NCBI GenBank assembly: GCA_002389645.1
Contig: DGQE01000018.1
Coordinates: forward strand, 62,001 to 126,000
Source: Flavobacteriales bacterium UBA4422
GTDB lineage: Bacteria; Bacteroidota; Bacteroidia; Flavobacteriales_G; Salibacteraceae
DNA: 64,000 nucleotides
Reading direction: 5' to 3'
Below the pieces are notes generated by a model. It searched no databases. It worked only from the letters and a program-made list of their open reading frames with translations, and was not told the origin of the DNA. Both the position numbers and the translations under genes were made by a program. Positions 18,298-27,585 of this stretch are shown one piece after another. How positions within the stretch are numbered: the first letter of the stretch is position 1; each line of letters opens with the position of its first letter.

Positions 18298-19631
18298 TTA
18301 AGTTTAGCTGCACTCAAATTTACTATGCCTTCGAAGTATAGTGAGTCAGATTCAAATTGCACATCGAATTCTTGCATGGTCATTACAAATCGATTGTCAC
18401 CTACTTGGAATAATTCATAATTCAACTGTCCAGTTTCTTGCATGAAAAGACCAGAACCATCTGTTGTAACATGCAATGTGTCGCCTGGTTTTATCAAATA
18501 GTCACTTGAGCAATGTGATAAGGTTGAATCGCTCATCGCGCGATATTCAAAGGCCATTGGCTGCTTGACTTTTTCGCCCTTCAGAATCTTTACCAAATCT
18601 CGATTGATGGTGTACTTAGGCGTATTGTCATCATTGGTGAGAAAGCACATGAATGTTTGACTTTCGGTTAGATAGGTGATGGAACCCCAAAAACCATTCA
18701 TGCCACCATGATGTCCATAACCCTTTGTTCCGTCAAAATCTCGCAAGCCCCAACCGTAGCCATAGTAACCACCATTGTTTTCAAAAATTTCCTTTGTTTT
18801 CGCTTTTGGCAGTAGTTCAGAATTTATTACCGCTTTTGTGAAACACTGCAAATCCCAAACGGTGGAGTACATGTTGCCCGAACTGAAGGGCTGGTTGTAG
18901 TTAATGTATTGAGCGTCAGCAGTATGTTTTGGTGTGGTAGTATAGCCTTTGGCCAAGCCGCTCGGAGTAATTTCATTTGTGATGATTCCAGTATTTTTCA
19001 GTGCCAATGGGTCTAAAATGGCCTCTTGGATGTATTCAGAAAAGGATTTTCCACTCAGCTGTTCAATGATCAATCCTAAGAAAATATATCCTGTATTTGA
19101 ATAGCGAAAATTGGAAGCAGGTTTAAAGCCATATGGATCTGTTGTTACCTGATTAATCACATCCATAGTAGTCAATTCACTTTTGCTCAATTCAACCCAA
19201 CTTTGGAAATAATGATAGTCTCTAATGCCTGATGTATGAGTTAATAATTGGTGTATCGTGACGTTATCTGACTTTGGGAATTCAGCAAAGTAATTGGATA
19301 GTTTACTGTCTAGGGTTAATTTACCTTCTTGCTCTAGAAGTAAAATTCCCATTGCCGTGAATGTCTTTGTAATCGATCCAATTAAGAACTTAGTTGAATC
19401 ATCGATAGGTGCCTTTGAATCGCGATCTGCAAAGCCATAAGTATTGAAGTGAATAATCGAGTCTCCACTAGAGACTAGTAAAGAACCATTAAATTTTCCA
19501 TTAAAAGTATGGGCCGAGAGATATTCATCCATTATGGGATTTACCTTTCTTAAGAACTCTCGACTATCCTCGGTTTCATGGCAACTTAACAGAGCAAAAA
19601 GACAAATAGTGATAACTGTGCTCCGAATCAT
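18294..19631 (-). CDS. Beta-lactamase-fold serine hydrolase lipoprotein
   Basis: This is a 445-aa exported serine hydrolase of the class C beta-lactamase/penicillin-binding-protein-like family. The N-terminus has a lipobox (LFALLSC, Cys at about residue 17), so it is probably a lipoprotein. The SxxK motif is SITK at residues 86-89, the YxN motif is YSN at 177-179, and GHHGGMNGF fits the third (HxG) motif. A C-terminal beta-sandwich of about 100 residues follows the catalytic domain. Such proteins are peptidases or esterases more often than resistance enzymes; the substrate cannot be read from sequence. It converges on kmo with a 4-base overlap. Confidence 0.88.
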   Translation of the reverse strand: MIRSTVITICLFALLSCHETEDSREFLRKVNPIMDEYLSAHTFNGKFNGSLLVSSGDSIIHFNTYGFADRDSKAPIDDSTKFLIGSITKTFTAMGILLLEQEGKLTLDSKLSNYFAEFPKSDNVTIHQLLTHTSGIRDYHYFQSWVELSKSELTTMDVINQVTTDPYGFKPASNFRYSNTGYIFLGLIIEQLSGKSFSEYIQEAILDPLALKNTGIITNEITPSGLAKGYTTTPKHTADAQYINYNQPFSSGNMYSTVWDLQCFTKAVINSELLPKAKTKEIFENNGGYYGYGWGLRDFDGTKGYGHHGGMNGFWGSITYLTESQTFMCFLTNDDNTPKYTINRDLVKILKGEKVKQPMAFEYRAMSDSTLSHCSSDYLIKPGDTLHVTTDGSGLFMQETGQLNYELFQVGDNRFVMTMQEFDVQFESDSLYFEGIVNLSAAKLN

Positions 19632-19681
19632 AGAACAAAGATGCTAGGGACAAATGATTATAGCGTGTTAATGATTGCCAA

Positions 19682-20590
19682 TTAATCCAAGAATTTAATT
19701 CCCGTTAGCTCTTCGGACAGTGACCATAATTTCATGGCTTTTTCTTGATCCTTGGAGTTATCCGTTGAGTCAACTTTTACGGGTTTACCTTTCATTTCTT
19801 GATAACCATTCGGCCCATAATATTCTCCACCTTTTGCATTTTCATCTAGTGCAGCTCGCAGTGTTGGTAGTGCGCCATCAGCGGCTGAATTGAATAAAAA
19901 CGGTCCTATGATTTTCGCCAATCCACGAACGAACCCAGGCAAGAATTTACCCAAGTTGGTGTCTGAAACTCCCGGATGTGCAGCGAATGAAGCAGCCGTT
20001 ATTTCATGCTTTTCGAGTCTTCTTTGAAGTTCATAAGCAAACATCAAACAAGCCAACTTACTTTGACCATAAGCTTTTCGCTTATCGTATTCTCGTTCAA
20101 AGTTGTAGTCGTTAAATTGAATATCACCCCATTTGTGTGCCCTACTACTTAGGGTTACAATGCGGAAGTTTTCAGTGTTTTTAATAGCATCTAAGAGCAA
20201 TCCAGTCAAAAGAAAGTGGCCGAGGTAGTTCACTCCGAATTGACTCTCAAACCCATCCTTTGTTTTCTGATAGGGCGGCATCATGATGCCGGCATTATTG
20301 ATCAGATAATCTAATCTATCGTGCTGTGATAAAAATGCACTAGCAAACGATCTGATAGATACAAAATCATTTAGATCGAGTTTCTTAACTGAGAGATTTG
20401 CAGTTGGATGAATGGAAATAATGTATTCCATAGCCGCTATTCCCTTTTCAAGGTTTCGGCAAGCCATGATTACTTCAATACCCTTGCTAGCAAATCCCTT
20501 TGCAGTTTCAAAACCTAGACCAATATTCGCTCCTGTAACAATGGCGATTTTCCCATGTTGATTTGAAACAGAATTTAAAGTCCAGCTCAT
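19682..20590 (-). CDS. Short-chain dehydrogenase/reductase
   Basis: This is a 302-aa NAD(P)-dependent oxidoreductase. The Rossmann motif is TGANIGLG at residues 19-26, NNAG appears in LINNAGIMMPP, the catalytic pair is in AYGQSKLA (YxxxK, about residue 170), and the segment after it, AAHPGVSDTNLG, is typical of retinol-dehydrogenase-like SDRs. The N-terminal pattern MACRNLEKG suggests NADP(H) preference through the Arg. The substrate is unknown. Neighbours give no pathway clue. Confidence 0.9.
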   Translation of the reverse strand: MSWTLNSVSNQHGKIAIVTGANIGLGFETAKGFASKGIEVIMACRNLEKGIAAMEYIISIHPTANLSVKKLDLNDFVSIRSFASAFLSQHDRLDYLINNAGIMMPPYQKTKDGFESQFGVNYLGHFLLTGLLLDAIKNTENFRIVTLSSRAHKWGDIQFNDYNFEREYDKRKAYGQSKLACLMFAYELQRRLEKHEITAASFAAHPGVSDTNLGKFLPGFVRGLAKIIGPFLFNSAADGALPTLRAALDENAKGGEYYGPNGYQEMKGKPVKVDSTDNSKDQEKAMKLWSLSEELTGIKFLD

Positions 20591-20658
20591 AGTCTCAATT
20601 GGTTTTAATTATTGATTTCATTCAATGAAATCCGTCAGTTGTTGATAGCTCAATTTAG

Positions 20659-20868
20659 CTACTTTTTCTCGCTTCGAAACGATATATCTTGATTCCACAA
20701 ATCTTCTTGAATCTTTTTGAAAGCCTTAGGGCCAAGTCCTTTCAACTCTTTGATTTCTGATTTGGTGAAACGAGAAAGGTCATTCAAAATAAAGACACCT
20801 TTATTTAGCAGTGCTTCACGAGCGGGTTTTGCTAAATAGTTCGGAAATTCATGAGGGAGTTCTTTCAA
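20659..20868 (-). CDS. RNA polymerase alpha C-terminal-domain-like helix-hairpin-helix mini protein
   Basis: This 69-aa protein consists of one helix-hairpin-helix module. FPNYLAKPAREALLNKGVF, followed by LSRFTKSEIKELKGLGPKAF, reads like the alpha-CTD of RNA polymerase, with the GLGPKAF hairpin contacting DNA in that family. Free-standing proteins of this kind occur in Bacteroidota and Firmicutes and have no settled role. It begins 5 bases after the end of the heme lipoprotein gene on the same strand, so they may be cotranscribed. Confidence in the fold is good, in the function low. Confidence 0.75.
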   Translation of the reverse strand: MKELPHEFPNYLAKPAREALLNKGVFILNDLSRFTKSEIKELKGLGPKAFKKIQEDLWNQDISFRSEKK

Positions 20869-20873
20869 TGAAC

Positions 20874-21195
20874 TTAATTTTCAGGATAGCCATTGTCCAC
20901 CCAACACTGAATGGCATTGATGTCGGACTGAGATAATTTACTGCCTCGTGGCATACTTTGATTTGTTAGAACCTCACTTTCAAATTCGCCATTGTTAATA
21001 ATATCTTGAAGACCACTGTTATGATGAATAGGAGGGGTGACAGCTTCCTGTAGCACATTCTGCGGTTATAATTGCGCCAATTTCATTGTCATAGGTTGGT
21101 TGACTTCCGTCACATACAGGATCCTGCTTTCCGCAACTAATGATGGTAATTGCAATCACAATAATGGTAGAAATACTGATGGTTATTTTACTCAT
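20874..21195 (-). pseudogene. c-type cytochrome domain lipoprotein, frameshifted
   Basis: The reading frame from ATG at 21195 gives a lipoprotein signal (ITIISC) and then a covalent heme site of the CxxxxCH kind (CATGSCH), but hits a stop within about ten residues. The rest of the domain is in the neighbouring frame down to 20874, with MPRGSKLSQSDINAIQCWVD, the closing part of the planctomycete-type cytochrome domain. Removing one C from the CCCC run (minus strand, 21034-21037) fuses the two into a protein of about 106 aa. It is probably an exported small heme protein, or its remnant. The indel in a homopolymer could be a sequencing error. Confidence 0.7.
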
Positions 21196-21320
21196 GATTT
21201 CAAATTCTGATACGTGAAGGTAAAAGGACTTCAGCTTGAAGCATCTAAAGAATCAATTAAGATTTCCTTAAGACATTTACTTTTTCCTTGTCTCGAAACA
21301 ACTTTTTATGAGAAATCTAA

Positions 21321-22436
21321 CTAGGGACTAACTAAATTAATACTCACGTTAAAGTAAAATGGATTGCTCAACGTATTTTGCATTGCTAAAGGTTGATCTC
21401 CAAAAAAGCCACGATAGAAATCAGTTCCATTCGGCACATCATCTACATTATAAGAGTAGTTCACTCTGCATCCAGCTTGTGCTGAGAGCCAAAAGAATCC
21501 GATGAGTTGGCGCTCATATTTAAACCTAAACCTCAATTCACCCCGTCTTATTTCCAACTCGTCTTTAGTGCCGTCAAAGGGATCAACAAAGGCATTATTT
21601 TGATTGCCAACGCGATAGCTGTTTCCTTCGAGTTCAAACCCAACGAACAACATGTTTCTTGGGTTCAGAGTATATCTTAAGTGTGCTCTTGCAGGAAAAA
21701 GAATTTCTGTCCCCCAAGTATTACTCACAGAAGTCCAATTGTACAGGATTACGGGAATGTAATTAAGCTCTCCAGCTCGATAGGTTCGTGAAACCCCGAT
21801 TGCCCATTGTTTGTAGTCACTCGGTCGTTTCCCCCAGAGCGCAGCAGCAGAATATCGATTGTAATTCAAACCCTGAAATTCGGGAATGGAATAATCACCA
21901 TTCATGTCGGCACTCACTTGAAAAAGCAAGAAGCTATTTTCATTGAGAGGCTTAAAAATAGTGGAATTAAGTCCGACTGTTCTTAAATTATTATTTGCGA
22001 GAGTCGTTAGAAGTGGATGGTAAAGCGAAGCTTCATCTTCAAACTCGTAATTCACATCCCAAAAACGAGCACCCAGCTGAATAATCAAGCTGTTCTTTGA
22101 AATTACTGGAATATTTGCTTGCGCTCTCACACCGTGAACAGCAGTAATCTGAGCTGATTCTTCTACAAATGATTTGTATGCGCCTGCAGTTATATCATGC
22201 CCCATTTGATAATCATAACCAAGCGAAATGAGTTTGGCAGGACTTAGGCCTTTGATTTTGGCACTTGCAAATCGTTTTGCGTCACCATCTACAAATTCAA
22301 GGTCATCATATATGCTGTAATCCTCCTCTTCTTCTACGTATGTAGAATCAACTTGAGCTAAGACTTTGGTCGGTAAAAATGAAAAAAGAGCTAAGCAAGT
22401 CGCGAGGAAAAGCTTTGAGTTTATTGAACCTTTCAC
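21321..22436 (-). CDS. Predicted outer-membrane beta-barrel protein (DUF6268-like)
   Basis: This 371-aa protein has a signal peptide (about 1-27, ending VLAQ), a short acidic stretch, and then repeated amphipathic beta strands rich in aromatic residues that end in FYFNVSINLVSP. This fits an outer-membrane barrel; DUF6268 is the closest family I can name, without certainty. It is the last of three minus-strand genes spaced by 6 and 11 bases. No ligand or substrate is suggested by the sequence. Confidence 0.7.
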   Translation of the reverse strand: MKGSINSKLFLATCLALFSFLPTKVLAQVDSTYVEEEEDYSIYDDLEFVDGDAKRFASAKIKGLSPAKLISLGYDYQMGHDITAGAYKSFVEESAQITAVHGVRAQANIPVISKNSLIIQLGARFWDVNYEFEDEASLYHPLLTTLANNNLRTVGLNSTIFKPLNENSFLLFQVSADMNGDYSIPEFQGLNYNRYSAAALWGKRPSDYKQWAIGVSRTYRAGELNYIPVILYNWTSVSNTWGTEILFPARAHLRYTLNPRNMLFVGFELEGNSYRVGNQNNAFVDPFDGTKDELEIRRGELRFRFKYERQLIGFFWLSAQAGCRVNYSYNVDDVPNGTDFYRGFFGDQPLAMQNTLSNPFYFNVSINLVSP

Positions 22437-22447
22437 TGAGGTAGGTA

Positions 22448-22912
22448 TTATTTCCTTTTAGGCATTTGAAGACGCTTCCATACATCGGTTCTGCCGAGAG
22501 CAGAAACACCGATGAAACCACGGATATCCAGCGTGTTTTCGTCTTTCATTTTAATGGTGCTACTATATGTACTCCCATTCTCAGGGTCATAAATTGTACC
22601 CTCAGACCATTCCTTTTTACCTGTGTATTCAAAGTCTTTTAACATGCGATAGCCTTTAATTGGAGTACTTCTCATGCTTTCGTCTGGATTGTTTCTGTCT
22701 ACTTTAGGCTTGCCAGTTTCGGGATCTATTGGCTCCTTTAACCAAACTATTTTGCCGTAATATTTAGAGCCGATTTTCTCAATTTTTACTTTGGCCTTCC
22801 CGTTGCTTGGCTCCCAAACTCCGATCAGTTTATCTCCACCTTCTTGACTGAAGCTAAGGATAGATGAGAAGGAAAAAACGAAAAGAAATAAAACTGCTTT
22901 TAATGTATTCAT
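22448..22912 (-). CDS. DUF2147 domain-containing exported protein
   Basis: This 154-aa protein has a signal peptide (residues about 1-22, FSSILSFSQ) followed by a single DUF2147 domain. The diagnostic segments are LIGVWEPSNGKAKVKIEK, SKYYGKIVWLKEP and GTIYDPENGSTYSSTIKM. DUF2147 is a small beta-barrel periplasmic family whose function is not established. It lies 11 bases upstream of the barrel gene and 6 bases downstream of the lipoprotein gene, so the three are probably one operon. Confidence 0.9.
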   Translation of the reverse strand: MNTLKAVLFLFVFSFSSILSFSQEGGDKLIGVWEPSNGKAKVKIEKIGSKYYGKIVWLKEPIDPETGKPKVDRNNPDESMRSTPIKGYRMLKDFEYTGKKEWSEGTIYDPENGSTYSSTIKMKDENTLDIRGFIGVSALGRTDVWKRLQMPKRK

Positions 22913-22918
22913 GATAGT

Positions 22919-23455
22919 TTAGTTGTATTCAATAATAAATTCAAGATCTAAGGAAAAACTCATTGCATCTGAGTAGTCATCCTCTTTAAAATCTAGATCG
23001 AAAAGGTAGGTGAAGCTGGATTCTTTGAAATATTCCGCAAGATCAGCTTCTTTACTAGCATTTATCTGGATTGTCGTTGTAGCGTTTTCTGGAATAGGAT
23101 TAAGGATGGCAATGCTCGTCATTGGAGCATTATCACTCACAACTTGTAATGATGCACTGTTGAATTGATTGAAATCGAAATCAGAATTTTCTATGTGCTG
23201 CACTGAAGCTTTTGATAATTTAATGGATTTAATATCATCGGCAGCAAGAGGTTTCTCTGAAATTAATGAGGTTAAATCAACACTATACTCACTAAAAAAG
23301 CTATTGGATCCTGAAAAGTAGGGCCCTTCTGAAGATACCGTAATATTTGTGGAGATTTGTTCAGATTTACTTGTGCTGCACGATTGAAGAGCTGTAATTC
23401 CGATAAGCAGTGAAGAGAATGCACTGATTCGTAAGGGTTTTTTAATCGAAAACAT
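22919..23455 (-). CDS. Hypothetical lipoprotein
   Basis: This 178-aa protein has a lipoprotein signal with lipobox LQSC (Cys at about residue 26). The remainder is Ser- and Asp-rich and predicted to be beta-strand dominated, ending in SFSLDLEFIIEYN. I recognise no family. It heads the operon with the DUF2147 protein and the outer-membrane barrel, which suggests an envelope role. The 164-base region upstream (23456-23619) shows no gene. Confidence 0.7.
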   Translation of the reverse strand: MFSIKKPLRISAFSSLLIGITALQSCSTSKSEQISTNITVSSEGPYFSGSNSFFSEYSVDLTSLISEKPLAADDIKSIKLSKASVQHIENSDFDFNQFNSASLQVVSDNAPMTSIAILNPIPENATTTIQINASKEADLAEYFKESSFTYLFDLDFKEDDYSDAMSFSLDLEFIIEYN

Positions 23456-23619
23456 GTAGAGCTTATTTATCAGTTAAAAGTATGGGCGTTGTCAATGCGT
23501 TTGGGGTATAATTTATTTATAGTTTTTATTTAACCTATAAGGTATGGTTATGGATTGGGTAATAAGTAGAACCATTTATACTGTTTTATTCAGACTGAGA
23601 TTAGCTTGGAGCGTTCAAA

Positions 23620-24665
23620 TCACATGAGGACGTGATTCACTGGCTCGATTGCAGGTGGTAAATCTGTTTCATCTAGCATCTCTCTTAGATCAATCTCTAT
23701 TGTTCTGCATAAAGCTAGCATAGGTATGTCATTTCCTAAACCTTCGAATGGATTTTCACTGTAGTCCCCAATCAGCTCCATCATGATAAACACCCACCCT
23801 ACTAGAGCGATAAATGGCACGGCAATCCAATGGCCCCAAATTGGACTCATTTCCTGGAAAGCAGGGATTAAGCCAAATGGAAGCAAAATCACAAAAATGG
23901 AGAGGAAGTGAAACTCATTGAACCATATTGACGAGGTAAAGGAAATTTCTTGATTCGTTCGCACTTGCCTTGATGGGTATAAAAATCATTCAATATTTTT
24001 TGCAATTCCATGTGCCTGAAATCATCTATCAGGTTCTCGTGACGAAGTTTTTTCAGCTCTTGGGATTGAGTGTCAATGAGCTGCGTGGCGGTGTTTTGAA
24101 ATTCAATAACCTTGTTTAACTCTTCTTTTTCTAGTAATAGGTTGAGCTCATGCTTAGTGACCTCTTCACCGAATAACCCAATTCCAAAGCGTTTTTGACG
24201 GTTGTCAAAGAACTTCTTCACCCATCCGTCATGACTTGGTCTCATATGCTCCCAAGGAGTTGGAATTAAAAGTTGGTCACGCAAGACATACAGCCAGGCG
24301 ATATGACGATAAATCAATCGCTGATGAATGCTTTTTAGCGCTGCATCGCTGAGTTCATCATTTTTAAACTGATTGCCAACGTAAGCCTTGATGTTAGAAC
24401 CCCACATTCTGCTGCTATTGACGATAGCCCCCCAGATTTTACGAGCCTCCCATACGCGGTCATAGGCACTGTTGTTTTTAAAGCCAATATAAAATGCCAC
24501 GGCTGTGCCAAGGATGGACAATGGAAGCCATGGTATTTGCAGCCATTGGTAGTTGAAGAAATGATAGATGCATGCGGTGAGGATTCCCCAAAGTGGAAGC
24601 CATATCATATGGAACCAACTAAAGCCGATGATTCCTTTCAGGTTAATATTCTTTCTTACGATCAT
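23620..24665 (-). pseudogene. Bestrophin family ion channel, frameshifted
   Basis: The N-terminal frame (24665 to about 23905) begins MIVRKNINLKGIIGFSW and shows bestrophin hallmarks: an early membrane pair, FYIGFKNNSAYDRVWEAR and IVNSSRMWGS. It then runs into a stop after PLPRQYG. The remaining C-terminal membrane helix and tail (FLSIFVILLPFGLIPAFQ, then LIGDYSENPFEGLGNDIP) are in another frame down to 23620. Adding one base at about 23905-23911 joins them into a protein of roughly 345 aa. Bacterial bestrophins are inner-membrane cation channels. The lesion may be a sequencing error or real. Confidence 0.82.
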
Positions 24666-25002
24666 AGATTCTAGTTTTCGGTGATTGCTTTATCTGAAGT
24701 GTGGGACTATTCCAAATTTCCCCACCAATTATTTCTAACAACAGGGTCGGACATGTTAACTATTTCACCTAATTGTGGTGTCGAAATCGGTAATTGTTTT
24801 TTAAGGAAGCTGATGAACTTGCTTGAGGTCATGAATCTGTTCGCTAGGGTAAGTTTTGACCGGGTAAATATCCGATTATTATTGCTGTTTAGCCCGAGAT
24901 TAAGTGGATTTTGAAGCCCAATATTTCGATTTAACAGCAACGTTGTTTAAATATGACGCTTGTTGAAGCATTTCGCTTGAATGCTTCATTTAGTTTTGAG
25001 GT
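24666..25002. other. Intergenic region of 337 bases without a supported gene
   Basis: Two overlapping open frames of 77 codons exist here, one on each strand (24681-24914 and 24707-24940), but neither resembles a known family, and on opposite strands over the same bases at most one could be real. The region should carry the divergent promoters for the bestrophin gene and the gene at 25003. Apart from the inverted repeat at 24965-24987 and a TAGTTTTG box at 24991-24998, I see nothing. Confidence 0.5.
24965..24987. repeat. 8-bp inverted repeat upstream of the gene at 25003
   Basis: GAAGCATT and AATGCTTC form a perfect 8-bp stem with a 7-base loop. It sits 15 bases before the start of the gene at 25003 and just before a TAGTTTTG box at 24991-24998 that fits a -7 element. 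It has no following T run, so an operator or mRNA hairpin is more likely than a terminator. Confidence 0.35.
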
Positions 25003-25887
25003 ATGAGAGTTATTATACTATTAGTGCTGTTTGCGTTTTTGGTTTCACCTATTTATTCTCAGGGTAAAAGGAAACAAAAGCCTGTTTCATTTCAAAAGCA
25101 CTATAACGAAGTATTACCGAAGGCACCACAGTATAAAATGAGCGGTTGGTTTTTCGCCCCAGGCGCCACTTACATGATGACGCCTTTTGTGTATCAAAAT
25201 CGCACGTACAATGAAACAGCCGCGCAGAAGTTTGATGCTCGAACACGTGGATTAGGAAGGCCAGGTATTTATGCAGAAGTAGGACGCTACAAGATGCTTC
25301 AGTATTGGCGATTTTTCAAATTCATGGATTATGGTATATCGTATAAAGGATTAAGAGGCAGTGAAAAGGCGAATGGACAATTGGTGTCAATTCCATCTGA
25401 AGCTCCACTTTCTCCATTAGAGCAAACTCAAGGCACTTTCGGCTATCATTACGCGGAAGCATTCATTAACTTCAATCACATATGGCGAATCAGCAAATAC
25501 AACTTCATTCAGCATTCTTTAGGAGCGAATGCAGGTTATGCATTTATGGCTAATCAAGGAGGGTCAACCATTTCCGCTGTTGGTAACGAAAATCCAGGGC
25601 GAATAGCTGCTCAACTGCACTATAAAATTGGTTTTGGAATAAAAATGCGTGGAGATTGGTTAATTATTCCTGCCTTGGAAACGCCTATACTCAACGCATG
25701 GCCCTTTGAAAATGGTCGCTCTTCATATGGCTTTTTTGCTAGCCGTTACAGGCCAGTCATTTTTAGTATTCGCTTCATGTTTATGCGCAAAGCAAACACA
25801 CTTGACTGCACTCCAGTTCGAACACGCGAAGGCTTAAAAATGCCAACCGATATGGATAAGCAAAATCAAATGGATGGAGTGAAGTAA
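25003..25887 (+). CDS. Conserved hypothetical exported protein, possible outer-membrane barrel
   Basis: This 294-aa protein has a signal peptide (about 1-19, LVSPIYSQ) and a mature part with alternating aromatic beta strands (MSGWFFAPGATYMMTPF, NFNHIWRISKYNFIQH, FASRYRPVIFSIRFMFM). The final strands end before a short polar tail. This suggests a small outer-membrane barrel or a surface protein, but I cannot name a family. It stands alone between the bestrophin gene and the hydrolase-OsmC gene. Confidence 0.65.
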   Translation: MRVIILLVLFAFLVSPIYSQGKRKQKPVSFQKHYNEVLPKAPQYKMSGWFFAPGATYMMTPFVYQNRTYNETAAQKFDARTRGLGRPGIYAEVGRYKMLQYWRFFKFMDYGISYKGLRGSEKANGQLVSIPSEAPLSPLEQTQGTFGYHYAEAFINFNHIWRISKYNFIQHSLGANAGYAFMANQGGSTISAVGNENPGRIAAQLHYKIGFGIKMRGDWLIIPALETPILNAWPFENGRSSYGFFASRYRPVIFSIRFMFMRKANTLDCTPVRTREGLKMPTDMDKQNQMDGVK

Positions 25888-25901
25888 GTTTCGTAATGTT
25901 C

Positions 25902-25918
25902 TGACGATGACTTCGTCA
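25902..25918 (+). terminator. Weak hairpin after the gene at 25003
   Basis: TGACGA and TCGTCA form a 6-bp stem with a 5-base loop starting 15 bases after the stop codon. There is no T run (CAAAGC follows), so termination here is doubtful. Confidence 0.2.
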
Positions 25919-25937
25919 AAGCCTAAATTGAATTATT

Positions 25938-27155
25938 ATGGGTAACCAGAAGCTAGAGATAATCAGTTCTCGAGGACATAAACTATATGCAATACTGGAA
26001 TTACCGACTAACCGGAAGCCTCATGCTTACGCCATTTTCGCACATTGCTTTACATGTTCTAGCACCCTGATTGCTGCAAAAAATATTAGTCGCTCCTTAA
26101 CCAATCATGGCTTCGGTGTGGTTCGATTTGATTTTACCGGATTGGGTCGCAGCGGAGGGCAGTTTTCCGACAGTCATTTTTCTGGGAATGTTCAAGATTT
26201 AATCGATGTGCACGCCCATCTTAATGAGCATTATTTGGCGCCAAAATTACTCGTTGAGCATTCTTTAGGCGGAGCAGCGGTAATTGAAGCTGCTTCTCAA
26301 TTGGATGATGTGAAGGCAGTTGCGACCATTGGAGCACCATCTAGCGTGGAACACACTAAAAAACATTTTTCTCATCGTATTGACGAAATACCAGAGAAAG
26401 GCGAAATCGAGGTTGACATAGGTGGGCGTCCTTTTAAGATTAACAAAGAATTTGTGGAGGGCTTTGAGTCAATTGACCTACTTAAAGTAGTGCACGATTT
26501 GCGTAAGCCGATTTTGATCATGCATGCACCGTTTGACAAGACAGTTGGTATTCAGAGCGCACAAGATTTATTCTTAAATGCTTTTCACCCCAAGAGATTT
26601 GTGAGTTTAGATGGTGCAGATCATTTATTGACAGATAAGCATGATAGTATGTATGTAGGCGATGTGATTGGTAGCTGGGTTAAGCGTTATTTCCCCATAG
26701 ATAATCAATCTGAATTGGACCCCAAGAATGAACAGTTAGTAGGGCATTTGAATTTGACTGAAGACAATTTCACTACTAACATTCAAACAGCATCGCATTA
26801 TTTGACTGCAGATGAACCAACAGATGTTGGAGGTGATGATTTTGGTCCTTCACCATATGATTTACTTTCAGCTTCATTAGCTGCTTGCACAGCAATGACA
26901 TTGAAGCTTTATACGCAACGCAAAGAATGGGATCTTAAAGAAGTCTATGTCTATATTTCACATAGTAAACGCCACATCAATGACCTGGGTGACGAGAATG
27001 AGAAAGGTCGTTACCTAGACCATATCTCCACGAAAATGGAATTGATAGGTAACTTATCGGAAGAGCAAAAAGAAAAGCTCAAGGAGATTGCCTCGAAGTG
27101 CCCAGTACGTAAAACATTGATAAGTGATGTGGTAATCGAAACGACTTTTGCCTAA
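25938..27155 (+). CDS. Bifunctional alpha/beta hydrolase-OsmC family protein
   Basis: Residues about 1-250 form an alpha/beta hydrolase ([18 protein letters not shown]; Asp in APFDKTVG; His in LDGADHLL). Residues about 265-405 form an OsmC/Ohr-like domain, with [17 protein letters not shown] and CPVRKTL carrying the two peroxidatic-type cysteines. This fusion is known in bacteria and is linked to peroxide or electrophile defence. The nucleophile elbow reads VEHSLGG where G-H-S-L-G is expected: the first Gly is Glu (codon GAG), which a one-base error could also produce. The gene converges on the Fe-S/CDGSH gene with a 4-base overlap. Confidence 0.9.
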   Translation: MGNQKLEIISSRGHKLYAILELPTNRKPHAYAIFAHCFTCSSTLIAAKNISRSLTNHGFGVVRFDFTGLGRSGGQFSDSHFSGNVQDLIDVHAHLNEHYLAPKLLVEHSLGGAAVIEAASQLDDVKAVATIGAPSSVEHTKKHFSHRIDEIPEKGEIEVDIGGRPFKINKEFVEGFESIDLLKVVHDLRKPILIMHAPFDKTVGIQSAQDLFLNAFHPKRFVSLDGADHLLTDKHDSMYVGDVIGSWVKRYFPIDNQSELDPKNEQLVGHLNLTEDNFTTNIQTASHYLTADEPTDVGGDDFGPSPYDLLSASLAACTAMTLKLYTQRKEWDLKEVYVYISHSKRHINDLGDENEKGRYLDHISTKMELIGNLSEEQKEKLKEIASKCPVRKTLISDVVIETTFA

Positions 27156-27585
27156 TTCTCTTGCCAGCCCTCTCTCTTGTGTGTGCCATCACAATATGGC
27201 TTATTGCTAAACATTCCGCATCGGTATAAAGCGGTAATCCGCTCTCTTTTTTCTATTGCTCCATTAGAATGCGTGATCTCAATATCTCCGTGCACTCGTA
27301 CTGGACCATTCGGAATCACTTCTACTTTAGTTAATTCGCTTACATCCAAAGCCGATGATTTTCCCTCACTGTTTTTGTAATAAGATAATGCACCTGAAGG
27401 GCATTGATCAATTTGCTTCATCAGCTCTTCAGAACTAGCTCCTTCTATATTGATCCAAGCTTGCTCTTAGGATTGAATACGGAACCTAACCCTTTCCAGC
27501 ATTTTTCTGAGTGAATACAAGTGTTTGGTTTCCAGATAACTGTTATCTCACCGTTGGTATATTCTTTTGTGATATTGGCGCTCAT
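27152..27585 (-). pseudogene. Mono-cluster 4Fe-4S plus CDGSH iron-sulfur protein, frameshifted
   Basis: The N-terminal part (from ATG 27585, MSANITKEYTNGEITVIW, then CIHSEKC) is a divergent (4Fe-4S) mono-cluster domain. The second part (27421-27152) continues it with QIDQCPSGAL and ends with a CDGSH-type site, YRCGMFSNKPYCDGTHKREG. A stop interrupts the frame at about 27459-27464; adding one base gives FNPKSKAWINIEGASSEEL-like continuity of about 145 aa. The protein would be a small redox or cluster-transfer protein. Its start overlaps the sulfotransferase stop (ATGA), making it the last gene of the redox operon. Confidence 0.8.

Noticed and set aside
18294..19631. Beta-lactamase resistance gene
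   Set aside because: The SxxK/YxN fold is shared with esterases and peptidases; the lipoprotein form and extra C-terminal domain fit a cell-envelope hydrolase, so resistance should not be claimed.
24707..24940. 77-codon minus-strand frame before the bestrophin gene
   Set aside because: It overlaps another 77-codon frame on the opposite strand, has no recognisable family and lies in a likely promoter region.
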